Source of the DNA: Micromonospora sp. WMMD1082 | Lineage (GTDB): Bacteria; Actinomycetota; Actinomycetes; Mycobacteriales; Micromonosporaceae | Assembly: GCF_029626175.1 (NCBI RefSeq) | Contig: NZ_JARUBM010000002.1 | Coordinates: 7,234,501 to 7,298,500 of the forward strand | Length of the DNA stretch: 64,000 bases | Direction: 5' to 3' | Shown: one piece after another, positions 7,329-15,803 of the stretch | Layout: each line of letters begins with the position of its first letter | How positions within the stretch are numbered: position 1 is the stretch's first letter | Made by a program: the position numbers and the translations under genes | The notes under the pieces: generated by a model | Database searches by the model: none | The model's input: the letters and a program-made list of their open reading frames with translations, nothing else | What the model was told of the DNA's origin: nothing

Positions 7329-7766
7329 TCACGGCGTCGCCCCCGAGACCCCGACCACGCCCGACGGCACGTCATGCCGGATCGGCGACGGCGGTGGTCC
7401 CGGTGCCGCCCGCGACCGGGCGCGCGCCTGCTCGATGTCCGACGCGTGGGCGACCGCCCACTCGCCGAGGGCGATGATCAACGGCAGGAGCGAGCGGCCC
7501 AGGTCGGTGAGCGCGTACTCGACCCGCTCGGCCGTCGACCGACGGCTGACCAGTCCGTCACCTTCCAGCAGGCGCAGCGTCCGGGTGAGGATCCGCCTGC
7601 TCAGCCCCTGGACCGCGCGGTCGAGTTCGTTGAAGCCGTACGGGCGGTCCTGGAGCACGGCGAGGATCAGCACGCTCCACTTCTCACCGACCCGGCGCAG
7701 GATGTCGGTCGCGGCGCAGGCGTCGTGGTCGGCCGGGGTCACGGGAAGTCGCAGTACCGGTGACAT
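7329..7766 (-). CDS. HxlR-family transcriptional regulator
   Basis: A 145-residue protein with the HxlR winged-helix signature. It reads ACAATDILRRVGEKWSVLIL, then GFNELDRAVQGLSRRILTRTLRLLEGDGLV, then the wing RVEYALTDLGRSL. The single conserved cysteine near the N-terminus (DACAAT) is typical of redox- or aldehyde-sensing members. It is divergent from the SDR gene, whose ATG lies only 46 bp away, so it most likely represses or activates that gene and itself. The last 25 residues are proline-rich and disordered. Confidence 0.85.
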   Translation of the reverse strand: MSPVLRLPVTPADHDACAATDILRRVGEKWSVLILAVLQDRPYGFNELDRAVQGLSRRILTRTLRLLEGDGLVSRRSTAERVEYALTDLGRSLLPLIIALGEWAVAHASDIEQARARSRAAPGPPPSPIRHDVPSGVVGVSGATP

Positions 7767-7812
7767 CAATGTGCCTTCTTTCGCGCGAGCCGGCCGGATT
7801 CCACCATGAAGT

Positions 7813-8568
7813 ATGCGCACAGTGGTGATCACGGGTGGGACACGCGGCATCGGCAGGGCGCTGGCCGACAAGCTCCGGCAGGGCGGAGACCGGGTCATCG
7901 CGATCGGCAGCGCCGACGCGGATCTCACGTCGATCCGACAGACCGCCGCGCTGGCGGCCCGGCTGCCCGACCGGATCGACGTGTTGATCCTGTCGGCGGG
8001 ACGCTTCGACCCGCGGCGGATTCTCACCAGCGAGGGCTTCGAACAGACCTTCGCCATCGGCGTCCTCAGCCGTTACCTGCTCGCCGAACGGCTCCGCCCG
8101 GCTCTGGAACGCGCCCCGGCGCCGATCATCGTCAACCTCTGCGGCACCGGTGGAATCCCCGGCGGCCGCATCCACTGGGACGACCTGCAACTGAGCCGGG
8201 GATACCGCATGCTCACGGCCATCTTGCAGGGCACCCGCGCCAACGACCTGCTCGGGGTCGGCTTCACCGCCGCCGACGCGCAGAGTCCCATCCGGTACGT
8301 GCTGTACAACCCGATGTTCGTCAACAGCGGCATGCATCGTCAGTTCCGCCAGCCCATGCGCACCCTCATCGGCGCGGCGGCGGCCCTCTTCGGATCCGCA
8401 CCGGACGTCCCGGCCACGCAGCTCGCCGCCCTGCTGGCTGAGCCGCCGGCCGCCCCACTGACCGCGCTCCGCCGTGGCACCCCGGTGCCGCTGACCCGCC
8501 CGGAGTTCGACCAGCCCACGGCCATCCGGCTCTACCAGCGTCTCGCCGACCTGACCGCCGCGTACTGA
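7813..8568 (+). CDS. SDR-family protein with degenerate catalytic motif
   Basis: 251 residues starting MRTVVITGGTRGIGRAL, the TGxxxGIG cofactor-binding motif of short-chain dehydrogenases. DVLILSAG replaces the usual NNAG. In place of the catalytic YxxxK the protein has YRMLTAILQGTRAN, so the lysine is not where expected; it may be a non-classical reductase or a binding protein. It lies divergent from the HxlR gene across a very short promoter region and is the likely target of that regulator. No ribosome site is evident, so a leaderless or near-leaderless message is possible. Confidence 0.75.
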   Translation: MRTVVITGGTRGIGRALADKLRQGGDRVIAIGSADADLTSIRQTAALAARLPDRIDVLILSAGRFDPRRILTSEGFEQTFAIGVLSRYLLAERLRPALERAPAPIIVNLCGTGGIPGGRIHWDDLQLSRGYRMLTAILQGTRANDLLGVGFTAADAQSPIRYVLYNPMFVNSGMHRQFRQPMRTLIGAAAALFGSAPDVPATQLAALLAEPPAAPLTALRRGTPVPLTRPEFDQPTAIRLYQRLADLTAAY

Positions 8569-8592
8569 GTCGCGCGGACGGAGTCCGGCTTA

Positions 8593-8636
8593 CCGCGGGT
8601 GGAGCCCTCCCGTTGACGGGAAGGCCCCACCTGCGG
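8593..8636. terminator. Bidirectional hairpin terminator
   Basis: A nearly perfect ~21-bp stem (arms 8593-8613 and 8616-8636, 2-base loop tg) starts CCGCGGGTGG and ends CCCCACCTGCGG. It lies between the convergent SDR and peptidase genes. Confidence 0.75.
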
Positions 8637-8648
8637 CAGCTCGTGACC

Positions 8649-9500
8649 TCAGGCGGAATAACCGCGGGTGGCGGCCCAGTTGGCAAGGTCGATGGTGGTC
8701 ATCCAGTACGACGGGTAGGACGCGTTGGCCGAGTCGGCGATCCGCACCAGCCGACCGTCGTCCTCGTAGCCAACCACCGCGACGTAGTGTCCGCCGGGGA
8801 AGGAGTGCCAGCCCCCGTTGGTGTCGGTGGCACTGCCGGCGATGTTCACCACGACACCCCGGCCGTCGGTGATGGCCGCCACGACGTCGGCCTGGAGCTG
8901 ATCCATCTGGGCCGGGGTGGCCGCGCCACCGCGAATCATCGTGGTCTGGTACGGGCTGCCCTTGACCGTGGCGTTGAGCACGCGAGTGGTGTCCGCAGCC
9001 GAGTTGGTGCCCGCGTACGTGGTGCCGAGCTGACTGGCCAGAGCGTCCTGGCTGCGCTCGATGCCAGCGGCGCTGAGCGCGTTGCGCACGGCGGCCGGGC
9101 CGCAGTAGTAGCCGTTCGTCTGGGCCTGGTACTGGTAGTCCAGCAGCTTCGACGCCGGCGGTTTCGGCGCCGCCTTCTTGCTGGTCGCGTCCGGGTCCGG
9201 CGTGGCGGAGGTGGCCTTCGGCGAGGGCGACGGAGAGGCGGCGGCGCTGGCGGGAGCCGCGCTGCTCGGCGCGGTCGACGGGGTCTGCTCGCCCCGGGCG
9301 TCACTACGGGAGACCGCCGTGTCGCCGCGCAACTCGGCGGTGGTGGTCGTGGTCTGTTCGGTGGCCGGGGTGTCCTCGGTGCCGGTGAGCAGGGCACCGG
9401 CGCCGGTCGCCAGCACGAGCGCGGCGGCCGAGGCGGCGACGATCCGGTACGGGCGTTCGGTGGCCAGCCGACGGAGCTGGCGCTGGACAGTGTGCTTCAC
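8649..9500 (-). CDS. Secreted C39-like cysteine peptidase
   Basis: 283 residues. A basic N-terminus and hydrophobic segment (about residues 20-40) form a signal peptide or anchor. A long Ser/Thr/Pro/Ala-rich linker follows (about 41-118), then a papain-like C39 domain. Catalytic residues are visible: Cys133 in YYCGPAAV, His238 in GGHYVAVVGYED and Asp256 in IADSAN. It should act outside the membrane, probably on cell-wall peptides or small secreted peptides; the substrate is not known. The GTG start at 9500 has GGAGG upstream. Its transcript appears to begin beyond 9880 and to carry a c-di-AMP riboswitch, linking the enzyme to cell-wall and turgor control. Confidence 0.85.
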   Translation of the reverse strand: MKHTVQRQLRRLATERPYRIVAASAAALVLATGAGALLTGTEDTPATEQTTTTTAELRGDTAVSRSDARGEQTPSTAPSSAAPASAAASPSPSPKATSATPDPDATSKKAAPKPPASKLLDYQYQAQTNGYYCGPAAVRNALSAAGIERSQDALASQLGTTYAGTNSAADTTRVLNATVKGSPYQTTMIRGGAATPAQMDQLQADVVAAITDGRGVVVNIAGSATDTNGGWHSFPGGHYVAVVGYEDDGRLVRIADSANASYPSYWMTTIDLANWAATRGYSA

Positions 9501-9644
9501 GGAGATCCTCCACGGGGCTCAGGGGCGCACGGCGCACACGTCTCCGGCGGTCGGCGGCAGGCAGTGCCGGCGACCACCCGGGGGACGCGGATGGACCGTG
9601 CAAGGGGATGTGCCCGGGGCACCGGGCGGCGGCGATGGCCGGTA

Positions 9645-9728
9645 TCAGCTCGCGGTCGGGCCGGCGAGCACGGGCACCGCAGTGCCGTGGAGGCGGGGGA
9701 ACAGCGGGGGAATCACAACGAACTGCAC
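9645..9728 (-). CDS. Small ORF between riboswitch and peptidase gene
   Basis: A 27-codon ORF starts at GTG 9728, ten bases after GGAAGGAG (9739-9746), and ends at TGA 9645. Its product is hydrophobic and proline-rich (begins VQFVVIPPLFPRL). It is the first possible reading frame downstream of the c-di-AMP riboswitch and lies 144 bp before the peptidase start. It could be a leader peptide whose translation is what the riboswitch controls, or chance. Such a short frame carries little statistical weight on its own. Confidence 0.35.
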   Translation of the reverse strand: MQFVVIPPLFPRLHGTAVPVLAGPTAS

Positions 9729-9750
9729 GAGGTGGAAACTCCTTCCGACA

Positions 9751-9881
9751 CCGCCGACCGGGTTAGCTGACGGATTCGGGCGGGAAGATCGCCCTACCGC
9801 GGGCCAAGGCTCGCGGATTCACCCCAGTGGTGCAGTGGGTCCCCGGTTCGTGAGATCACGATTGAGCGGGTCGGCGCGGCG
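9751..9881 (-). ncRNA. c-di-AMP riboswitch (ydaO/yuaA type)
   Basis: Read on the minus strand, the region contains the conserved blocks of actinobacterial ydaO elements in order. These are GAACCGGGGACCCA, then GGGGTGAATCCGCGAGC, then GGTAGGGCGATCTTCCCGC, then CCGAATCCGTCAGCTAACC. The closing stem is CGCCGACC (from 9881 side) with GGTCGGCGG (9751-9759). In streptomycetes this class sits before resuscitation-promoting factors and wall hydrolases and responds to cyclic di-AMP. Here it precedes a secreted C39-like peptidase. The assignment rests on recalled consensus blocks, not on a covariance-model score. Confidence 0.88.
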
Positions 9882-10157
9882 TCGCCTTTTGCGATCGGTT
9901 ACCGCACCGGACGCGCCGACACTACTGGCCGGTCACTGGTAAGCCAACCCCGCTTGAGCTGGCTAAACATGATCCAGCGCGGCAATTTTCGGGTAACCAG
10001 CCACTGTCGTCGCTCAATGGGATCCATGGCGTTCCGAGCGCTTTCAGGTGAGAACCGGACGGCTCGTGGACAATGCCCACGAAGATTGCTGCGGTAATCG
10101 ACCCGTCTACGCGCAGTGACCGATTTCCGGGTGGCTGTGACCCGGCTCACCGAATCT
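9882..10157. other. Intergenic region, promoter presumed
   Basis: No gene is visible in this stretch between the riboswitch and the next minus-strand gene. It should contain the promoter for the riboswitch-peptidase transcript. I could not single out a convincing -35/-10 pair. Base composition is somewhat less GC-rich than the flanking genes. Confidence 0.4.
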
Positions 10158-10916
10158 TCAGCCCAACCGGGCGGGCCGCCAGCGCAGGATCGCGACCGGG
10201 TGGCCGACGGGGGCCCGGCGCGGGGCGGGAAGACGGTTCGGCCGCAGCCGCTCGGCGGCCGCGTACGCCTCCGCGGAGAGGGTACGGGCCGCTTCGGTGG
10301 CGAGTTCCGCCGCCCGCCACAACTCGCGCTCCCGCTCGGCGGCGGCCCGGTAGGCGGCGAGCCGGCTGTCGCGTACCACCCGGGCCAGGACGATCTCCTG
10401 CTCGGCCGGGTGGCGCCGGGGATCCCAGCCGGCCCGATGCGCCAGCACGTCGCTGAGCTGCCGGGCGGTCAGGTCTCCACGCCAGTGCGCGGCCATCGCG
10501 GCGCGGTGCAGCCAGCGCTCTCGGGCGGCGTACTCGGCGGGGGTGCGGGGCGTACGCGGGGTGGGCAGACCGGCGGTGCCGGCCAACCGCCGGACCGCGG
10601 ACTCCGCCTCGTCGTACGCGGCCCAGGCGCGGTCCAGCTCCGCCTGGGCGACCCGCCACCCGGTACGCCGCCGGTCGGCGTTCTGGGCGGCGCCGGTCGC
10701 CGCGACCGCCACCTCACCGGCGTAGCGGCGCAGGTCGGCCGCCTCGGTCGCGGCCGGATCCTCGCCCCGGTCGGCGGGTTCGTCGGCGGGCAGGGCCGGC
10801 TCGGGGCGCGCGACCAGGGCCGTGAGCACGCCCAGCGCGAGCACGAGCAGGACCGACCAGATGGCGGCGGCCCGTGGCACCTCGATCAGGAACTGGTAGA
10901 GAACGGTCTTCTCCAT
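10158..10916 (-). CDS. Hypothetical membrane-anchored helical protein
   Basis: 252 residues, family not recognised. A short N-terminal stretch precedes one hydrophobic segment (AAIWSVLLVLALGVLTALVA, about residues 17-36). The rest is soluble, rich in Ala, Arg and Glu and predicted helical (for example VAQAELDRAWAAYDEAESAVRRLAG), likely with coiled-coil character. It is probably a single-pass protein with a cytoplasmic or extracytoplasmic helical domain; topology cannot be decided. The next minus-strand gene upstream ends about 270 bp away, and no partner gene makes its role clear. Confidence 0.6.
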   Translation of the reverse strand: MEKTVLYQFLIEVPRAAAIWSVLLVLALGVLTALVARPEPALPADEPADRGEDPAATEAADLRRYAGEVAVAATGAAQNADRRRTGWRVAQAELDRAWAAYDEAESAVRRLAGTAGLPTPRTPRTPAEYAARERWLHRAAMAAHWRGDLTARQLSDVLAHRAGWDPRRHPAEQEIVLARVVRDSRLAAYRAAAERERELWRAAELATEAARTLSAEAYAAAERLRPNRLPAPRRAPVGHPVAILRWRPARLG

Positions 10917-11187
10917 GTCGGTACCTCGCGGGGAATCGGTGCGGCGACGGCGGCCGTACCGGCAGCGGATCGTCGTGGCGGGGCCACGAACACGGGGTCG
11001 GGCAGTGCGGGCGGTGCCGAACGAACGGCGGACCGGCCGCGACGTCAGGAGGCGGCGTGGGCGGTGCCGGATGGCGGACCGGCCGCGGCTTCAGGAGGCG
11101 GCGCGGGCGCGACGTCAGGACGGCGTACCGGCGCGGCTGGCGACGGTGGCGCGGGCGCCTCCGGATCGCGCGGCACGGTCGATGGGG

Positions 11188-11607
11188 TCAGGAGCGGGGT
11201 GGGGCGCGGGTCGCGTGGGCCCCCGCCACGACCGCCGCCGCCAGCGGCGGGATCGGTGCGGTGACCTTCGCGGGAACCGGCGGCCGCGCTGCGGCGGGCG
11301 TCGCCGGCACCGATCCCGTCACACCGCCCGGGTCGGCGTGACCAGCGGCACCGCGAACGCTCGGCGCGGCGGGGTCGACCAGCTCGTGGGGCGTGACGAG
11401 GTCCCACCCGGCGGGCGCCGGCGGCACGACGGCCTCGACCGGCGGCGGGATGGAGACCGTGGCGGTGAGCCGCTCGGCGGGTGCGGCCGGGGCGGGTGCC
11501 GCCCAGGCGCCGAGAGTGAAGGCGGCGGCGACCGCGAACCCGGTCAGCAGCCGCGCGGCCCAGCGCGCCAGCCACCACAGAGGACGGGCGGGCGCGACGT
11601 CAGGCAC
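11188..11607 (-). CDS. Hypothetical secreted Pro/Ala-rich protein
   Basis: 139 residues. LWWLARWAARLLTGFAVAAAFTLGAWA at the N-terminus looks like a signal peptide or membrane anchor followed by an AxA-type cleavage region. The remainder is a low-complexity Pro/Ala/Val segment with no recognisable domain. The codon pattern supports coding, but with composition this simple the call is weaker than for its neighbours. The 270 bp between it and the next gene (10917-11187) holds nothing I can identify. Confidence 0.4.
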   Translation of the reverse strand: MPDVAPARPLWWLARWAARLLTGFAVAAAFTLGAWAAPAPAAPAERLTATVSIPPPVEAVVPPAPAGWDLVTPHELVDPAAPSVRGAAGHADPGGVTGSVPATPAAARPPVPAKVTAPIPPLAAAVVAGAHATRAPPRS

Positions 11608-11715
11608 ATCGTCACGCTACCGCCACGGCCGTCCGATCGCACCGTCACCGGGCGTGTCGCGTGCGCCGGCGCGTCGTCGCCAGCACGCGTCTACGCAGGT
11701 CACTGGCCCCTCGGG

Positions 11716-12948
11716 TCACTGTCCTGGATGGACGTTTCGCTCTCGGTCGGGGTACGCCGTCGGGCTCCTGTCGCCGCGCGGCGCCCGCTGTCGCGGTGCC
11801 GCGCCTCCCGGCGCACCGCCCGGCGCCGGTGGTCGTGGTGATCCGCCCCGCGCCACCCGGGGCGGGGCCAGCCGGCGCATCATCGGTTGTTCCACGAAGC
11901 GGTGCAGCAGCGCGGCCAGCGCGAGGGTGAGCAGGAGGAAGCCGATCACGGCCGGCGGACCCCACCAGCCGGGCAGACCGGTCCCCCAGTCGCCGGTGAG
12001 CCGCAGGATCGTCGTGATCACGAACACGTGCACCAGGTAGAAGGCGAAGGAGACCTCGCCGAGCCAGACCATCGGGCGCGAGCGCAGCGGCGAGCGCCGC
12101 CCGTGCACGTCGGCGTCCGCCGCCGCGGCGATGACCAGGACGTACGCCACCGACAGCAGCGCCGCCCAGAACTCGGCCCGGATCCACTGGGAGGCCGCCA
12201 CCCAGGTCGCAACGAAGATCAGACTGGCCAGCGGGAGCCGAGGCCCCCGCCAGCGCCCGCGCAGCATGAGTTCGGCCGCGGCCACGCCCATCCAGAACTC
12301 CAGCGACCGGACCAGCGGAAAGACCTGGGTGAACCACCAGCGACTCTGCTCCGGCACCAGCGTCTGCCCGGGCCAGAGCGCCAGGATCAGCAGCGGCACC
12401 GCGATCACCACGGCCCACAGCATCCACGGCCGGGCCCGCCGCACCGCCGGCAGCGCCAGCGGCAGGCACAGGTAGAAGAACAGCTCGCAGGAGAGCGACC
12501 AGCTCACGTTGTTGACGCTGTAGAAGTGGCCGGGCCGGGGATCCCAGGCCTGCACCAGGAAGAGGTTCTCCAGCGCGGCCACGGGATTGATCGGATCGGC
12601 GAACCAGAGCATCGCCAGCATGGCCAGCGCCCACATCACCACGTGGTTCGGGTAGATCTTGGCGAACCGGCGCCGCCAGAACCGGCGCCGGGAGTCACCG
12701 GGCCGGGCCGACCAGACCAGCACGAACCCGCTGAGGATGAAGAAGAACTGCACCCCCGACAGGCCCAGGGTGAAGATCTCGCCGACCACCGCCTGCGGGC
12801 CGGGCTCGGCGATGATCCGCATGGTGCCGGCGTGGAAGCCGAAGACCAGCAGCGCGGCCACCCACCGCAGGCCGGTCAGCGACGGCAGTCTGCTCGCGTC
12901 GCCACGTCCGACGCCGGGAGCCTGTCGATCGGCGGCGGTGCTGGTCAT
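11716..12948 (-). CDS. Acyltransferase-3 (OafA/YrhL-like) membrane protein
   Basis: 410 residues with about ten hydrophobic segments. LPSLTGLRWVAALLVFGFHAG at the N-terminus carries the family histidine, and FFFILSGFVLVWS with the following RRRFAKIYPNHVVMW is the classical Acyl_transf_3 signature. Members transfer acyl groups, usually acetyl, from the cytoplasmic side to extracytoplasmic sugars. At the edge of the pseudaminic-acid locus it is the best candidate for O-acylation of the glycan. The C-terminal ~50 residues are basic and disordered. It is divergent from the pyruvyltransferase gene. Confidence 0.88.
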   Translation of the reverse strand: MTSTAADRQAPGVGRGDASRLPSLTGLRWVAALLVFGFHAGTMRIIAEPGPQAVVGEIFTLGLSGVQFFFILSGFVLVWSARPGDSRRRFWRRRFAKIYPNHVVMWALAMLAMLWFADPINPVAALENLFLVQAWDPRPGHFYSVNNVSWSLSCELFFYLCLPLALPAVRRARPWMLWAVVIAVPLLILALWPGQTLVPEQSRWWFTQVFPLVRSLEFWMGVAAAELMLRGRWRGPRLPLASLIFVATWVAASQWIRAEFWAALLSVAYVLVIAAAADADVHGRRSPLRSRPMVWLGEVSFAFYLVHVFVITTILRLTGDWGTGLPGWWGPPAVIGFLLLTLALAALLHRFVEQPMMRRLAPPRVARGGSPRPPAPGGAPGGAAPRQRAPRGDRSPTAYPDRERNVHPGQ

Positions 12949-13149
12949 CCGGGCACCCTACCCATTCGGGCACTCCGCCTCGAATTGGGCGCGTCACACC
13001 CGCGACCACGCGGGTTTCATCCGGCGGCCTCGTGGCCTACTATTCCCAGACCCGAAAGGGACACCGCCCCGTCACCTGCGGCCGATGGGGGTGAGGCGCC
13101 GGACCGGGGCATGAGGCCCCAGACGCACCGACGAAAGGCAGAGCCAGCG

Positions 13150-14487
13150 ATGCACCAGCGGATCCTGATGCGGGCCCGGCAGGACCCGTTCGAGGTCAAC
13201 TCCCCGGAGGAGACGTTCGACCGGAACCTGATCGGTGACAACGTGGGCAACCTCGTGTTCAGCCACGCCGCACACAAGCTGCTGGGTACCGCCACCGCCA
13301 AGGTCACCTCCAACCGCTTCACGATCAATGCCCGCGCGGCGGACCGGATCAACGAGCAGTACGACGTGTTCGTCGTGCCGCTGGCCAACGCCTTCCGGCG
13401 CAGCTACGCGCACCGACTCGACGCGATGAGCGCGCTCATCGAGCGGCTCAAGATCCCAGTCGTGGTGCTCGGGGTGGGCGCGCAGACCAACGTCGACGGC
13501 GACCGGGAATACATGCGGCCGATCGACGAGCCGGTCACCCGCTTCTGCCGCGCCGTCCTCGACCGCTCACACAGCATCGGCGTCCGCGGCGAGATCACCG
13601 CCGACTATCTGCGTACGCTCGGCTTCTCCGATGTCGACGTGATCGGCTGCCCTTCGATGTTCCTGCACGGCGACACCCTGCCGGTGGAGAAGCGCAAGCC
13701 CGCCATCGGGCCGGACGACCGGATCGCACTGACCGTCTCGCCGTACGTGAAGTCGATGGCGAAGATCATTGAGGCGCACCACCGGCTCTATCCCAACCTG
13801 CGCTACATCCCGCAGGATCTCAAGACGCTGGGCACCCTACTCTTCGGCGATGCGCCGGAGGACCGGGGCAAGACCAGCAAGATCCCGATCCACACCTCGC
13901 ACCCGCTCTTCACCGAGGACAAGGTGCGGATGTTCGTCGACCCGTGGACCTGGATCGACTACCTGACCGGCTTCGACTTCAACTTCGGCACCCGCATTCA
14001 CGGCACCATCGTCTCGCTGCTGGCCGGCACGCCCGGCTACCTGTTCGCCCACGACTCCCGCACCCTGGAGTTGGCGCGGTACTTCGAGATCCCGCACCGG
14101 ATGATGCGGGACGTGCCGGCGGACGTCGACGCCGCACAGCTCTACGCCGAGGCCGACTACACCGGGATGGTCACCGGTCACAAGGCGCGGTTCGAGACGA
14201 TGCTGGCCTTCCTCGCCAAGCACGACCTGGGCAACTCCTTCGCCGACGGGGACAGCCCGGCGATCTTCGACGCCCAGGTCCGCGCCACCACCTTCCCACC
14301 GGTCGTCCGGCCGGCGCTGGCCACCGCGCCCGAGACGCTGGTACAGCGCATCCAGTGGCTGCGCGACCGGGAGGCCACGTTCCGCGAGCAGGCCGTGTCC
14401 CAGAGCCAGTCGGTACGCACGGAGCGGATCCGTACCCGGATCAAGAAGGCCGTCCCCGCACCGGTACGCCGCATGCTGAACCGTTAA
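13150..14487 (+). CDS. Polysaccharide pyruvyl transferase family protein
   Basis: From ATG 13150 the protein is 445 residues. NLIGDNVGNLVFSHAAHKLLG at the N-terminus, IPVVVLGVGAQTN, SIGVRGEITADYLRTLGF and the later FNFGTRIHGTIVSLLAGTP are the conserved blocks of the PS_pyruv_trans family, with the key RxHG motif. These enzymes use phosphoenolpyruvate to make pyruvate ketals on polysaccharide sugars. The last ~30 residues are a basic helix (RIRTRIKKAVPAPVRRM), a tail also seen on glycan-locus proteins here. It opens the rightward part of the surface-glycan locus. The open frame continues upstream to 11887, but that part is antisense to the acyltransferase. Confidence 0.88.
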   Translation: MHQRILMRARQDPFEVNSPEETFDRNLIGDNVGNLVFSHAAHKLLGTATAKVTSNRFTINARAADRINEQYDVFVVPLANAFRRSYAHRLDAMSALIERLKIPVVVLGVGAQTNVDGDREYMRPIDEPVTRFCRAVLDRSHSIGVRGEITADYLRTLGFSDVDVIGCPSMFLHGDTLPVEKRKPAIGPDDRIALTVSPYVKSMAKIIEAHHRLYPNLRYIPQDLKTLGTLLFGDAPEDRGKTSKIPIHTSHPLFTEDKVRMFVDPWTWIDYLTGFDFNFGTRIHGTIVSLLAGTPGYLFAHDSRTLELARYFEIPHRMMRDVPADVDAAQLYAEADYTGMVTGHKARFETMLAFLAKHDLGNSFADGDSPAIFDAQVRATTFPPVVRPALATAPETLVQRIQWLRDREATFREQAVSQSQSVRTERIRTRIKKAVPAPVRRMLNR

Positions 14488-14576
14488 CCCGGCGCTGACC
14501 GGCTGTTCAATCACTTAACCGTCGCCGGTCACGTCAGGTTCCAGGCCCGTCCACCCGGTCGGTCGAGGGTAGCGGC

Positions 14577-15803
14577 GTGGTCATTGAGCAGACGCCAGCG
14601 CCGCTGCTGAGCATCGTCGTGCCGGTGTACGGCGTCGAGGCGTACCTGCGGCAGTGTCTGGACTCGATCCACAGCGACATCCCGGCCGGTGAGGTGGCCT
14701 CGGTGGAGGTCGTCGCCGTCGACGACGCCTCGCCGGACCGGTGCGGTGAGCTGCTGCGCGGGTACGCCGCCGAGCACCCCGGGGTGCGGGTGCTGCACCT
14801 GGAGAGCAACGTCGGCCTCGGGCCGGCCCGCAACGCGGGCCTGGACGTGGCCACCGGGCGGTACGTGTGGTTCGTCGACAGCGACGACTGGCTGCCACCG
14901 GGCACGATCGCGGCCGTGCTGGAGCGGCTGCGCGCCGACCGCCCGGACGTGATGATGGTCGACCACCTGCGGGTGCACGAGGGCGGGCGCCGGGAGGTGG
15001 ACGCCAGCAGCCGGTTGCTGCGCGGGGCCACCGGCGTGGTGCGGCTGACCGACCGCTCGCAGCTGCTGCGGGTGCAGCACACCGCCTGGAACAAGGTGGT
15101 ACGCCGGGAGTTCATGGCCGAACTCGGCCTGCGCTTCCACCCCGGCTGGTACGAGGACATCCCGTTCAGCCATCCGCTGCTGATCGGCGCCGAGCGGATC
15201 TCCGTGCTCGACCGGGTCTGCTACCTGTACCGCCAGGGCCGTCAGGGAGCCATCACCTCCACGCGCAGCGGCCGGCACTTCGACTCCTTCGCGCAGTACG
15301 ACCGGCTGTTCGCCTGGCTGCGCCAGCGGCACCCCGACGGGCGCTGGCACGCTGAGCTGTTCGCGCTGATGGTGAACCACTTCCTGGTGGTGGTGGGCAA
15401 CGACGACCGGCTGCACCCGCACCTGCGCAAGGGCTTCTTCCGCCGGGCGGCGGCGCACTACCGCAGGTACCTGCCGAGCGGCGGCTATCCTCGCCCGGGC
15501 GGGGTGGCCGGGCTCAAGCACCGGCTGGTCGGCCGGAACAACTACCTGGCCTACGCGGCGCTGCGGCGGACCCACCGGGCCACGGCCCGGCTCCGTTCCC
15601 CGGCCACGCCGGCCAGCCCGGCCACGCCGACCGCCCCGACCGACTCGACCCCGCCGGCATCCCCGACCGACTCGGCCCTGCCGGCATCCCCGGCTGACTC
15701 GGCCGCCCCGGGCGCCGCATCGACCCCGACGACCGGTGCCGGCACCGAGCCGGACACCACGCACCACAGGCTGGTGCAGACACACGGAAACGGATCGCAA
15801 TGA
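14577..15803 (+). CDS. Family 2 glycosyltransferase with PT-rich tail
   Basis: 408 residues from the GTG at 14577. LLSIVVPVYGVEAYLRQCLDSI opens the GT-A fold. VVAVDDASPDRC and WFVDSDDWLPPG supply the nucleotide- and metal-binding acidic residues (DDAS and the DSDD version of DxD). RRTHRATARLR ends the fold, and the last ~70 residues are imperfect repeats rich in Pro, Ala, Ser and Thr. It likely transfers a nucleotide-activated sugar to the glycan in the cytoplasm. The pseI start overlaps its stop by four bases, so the two genes are translationally coupled. Confidence 0.88.
   Translation: MVIEQTPAPLLSIVVPVYGVEAYLRQCLDSIHSDIPAGEVASVEVVAVDDASPDRCGELLRGYAAEHPGVRVLHLESNVGLGPARNAGLDVATGRYVWFVDSDDWLPPGTIAAVLERLRADRPDVMMVDHLRVHEGGRREVDASSRLLRGATGVVRLTDRSQLLRVQHTAWNKVVRREFMAELGLRFHPGWYEDIPFSHPLLIGAERISVLDRVCYLYRQGRQGAITSTRSGRHFDSFAQYDRLFAWLRQRHPDGRWHAELFALMVNHFLVVVGNDDRLHPHLRKGFFRRAAAHYRRYLPSGGYPRPGGVAGLKHRLVGRNNYLAYAALRRTHRATARLRSPATPASPATPTAPTDSTPPASPTDSALPASPADSAAPGAASTPTTGAGTEPDTTHHRLVQTHGNGSQ

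Noticed and set aside
12998..13015. ACCCGCG-acca-CGCGGGT hairpin upstream of the pyruvyltransferase
   Set aside because: Short GC stem in a divergent region; too common at this GC content to call a feature.
11887..13149. N-terminal extension of the pyruvyltransferase frame
   Set aside because: Runs antisense through the acyltransferase gene; ATG 13150 gives a normal family length.
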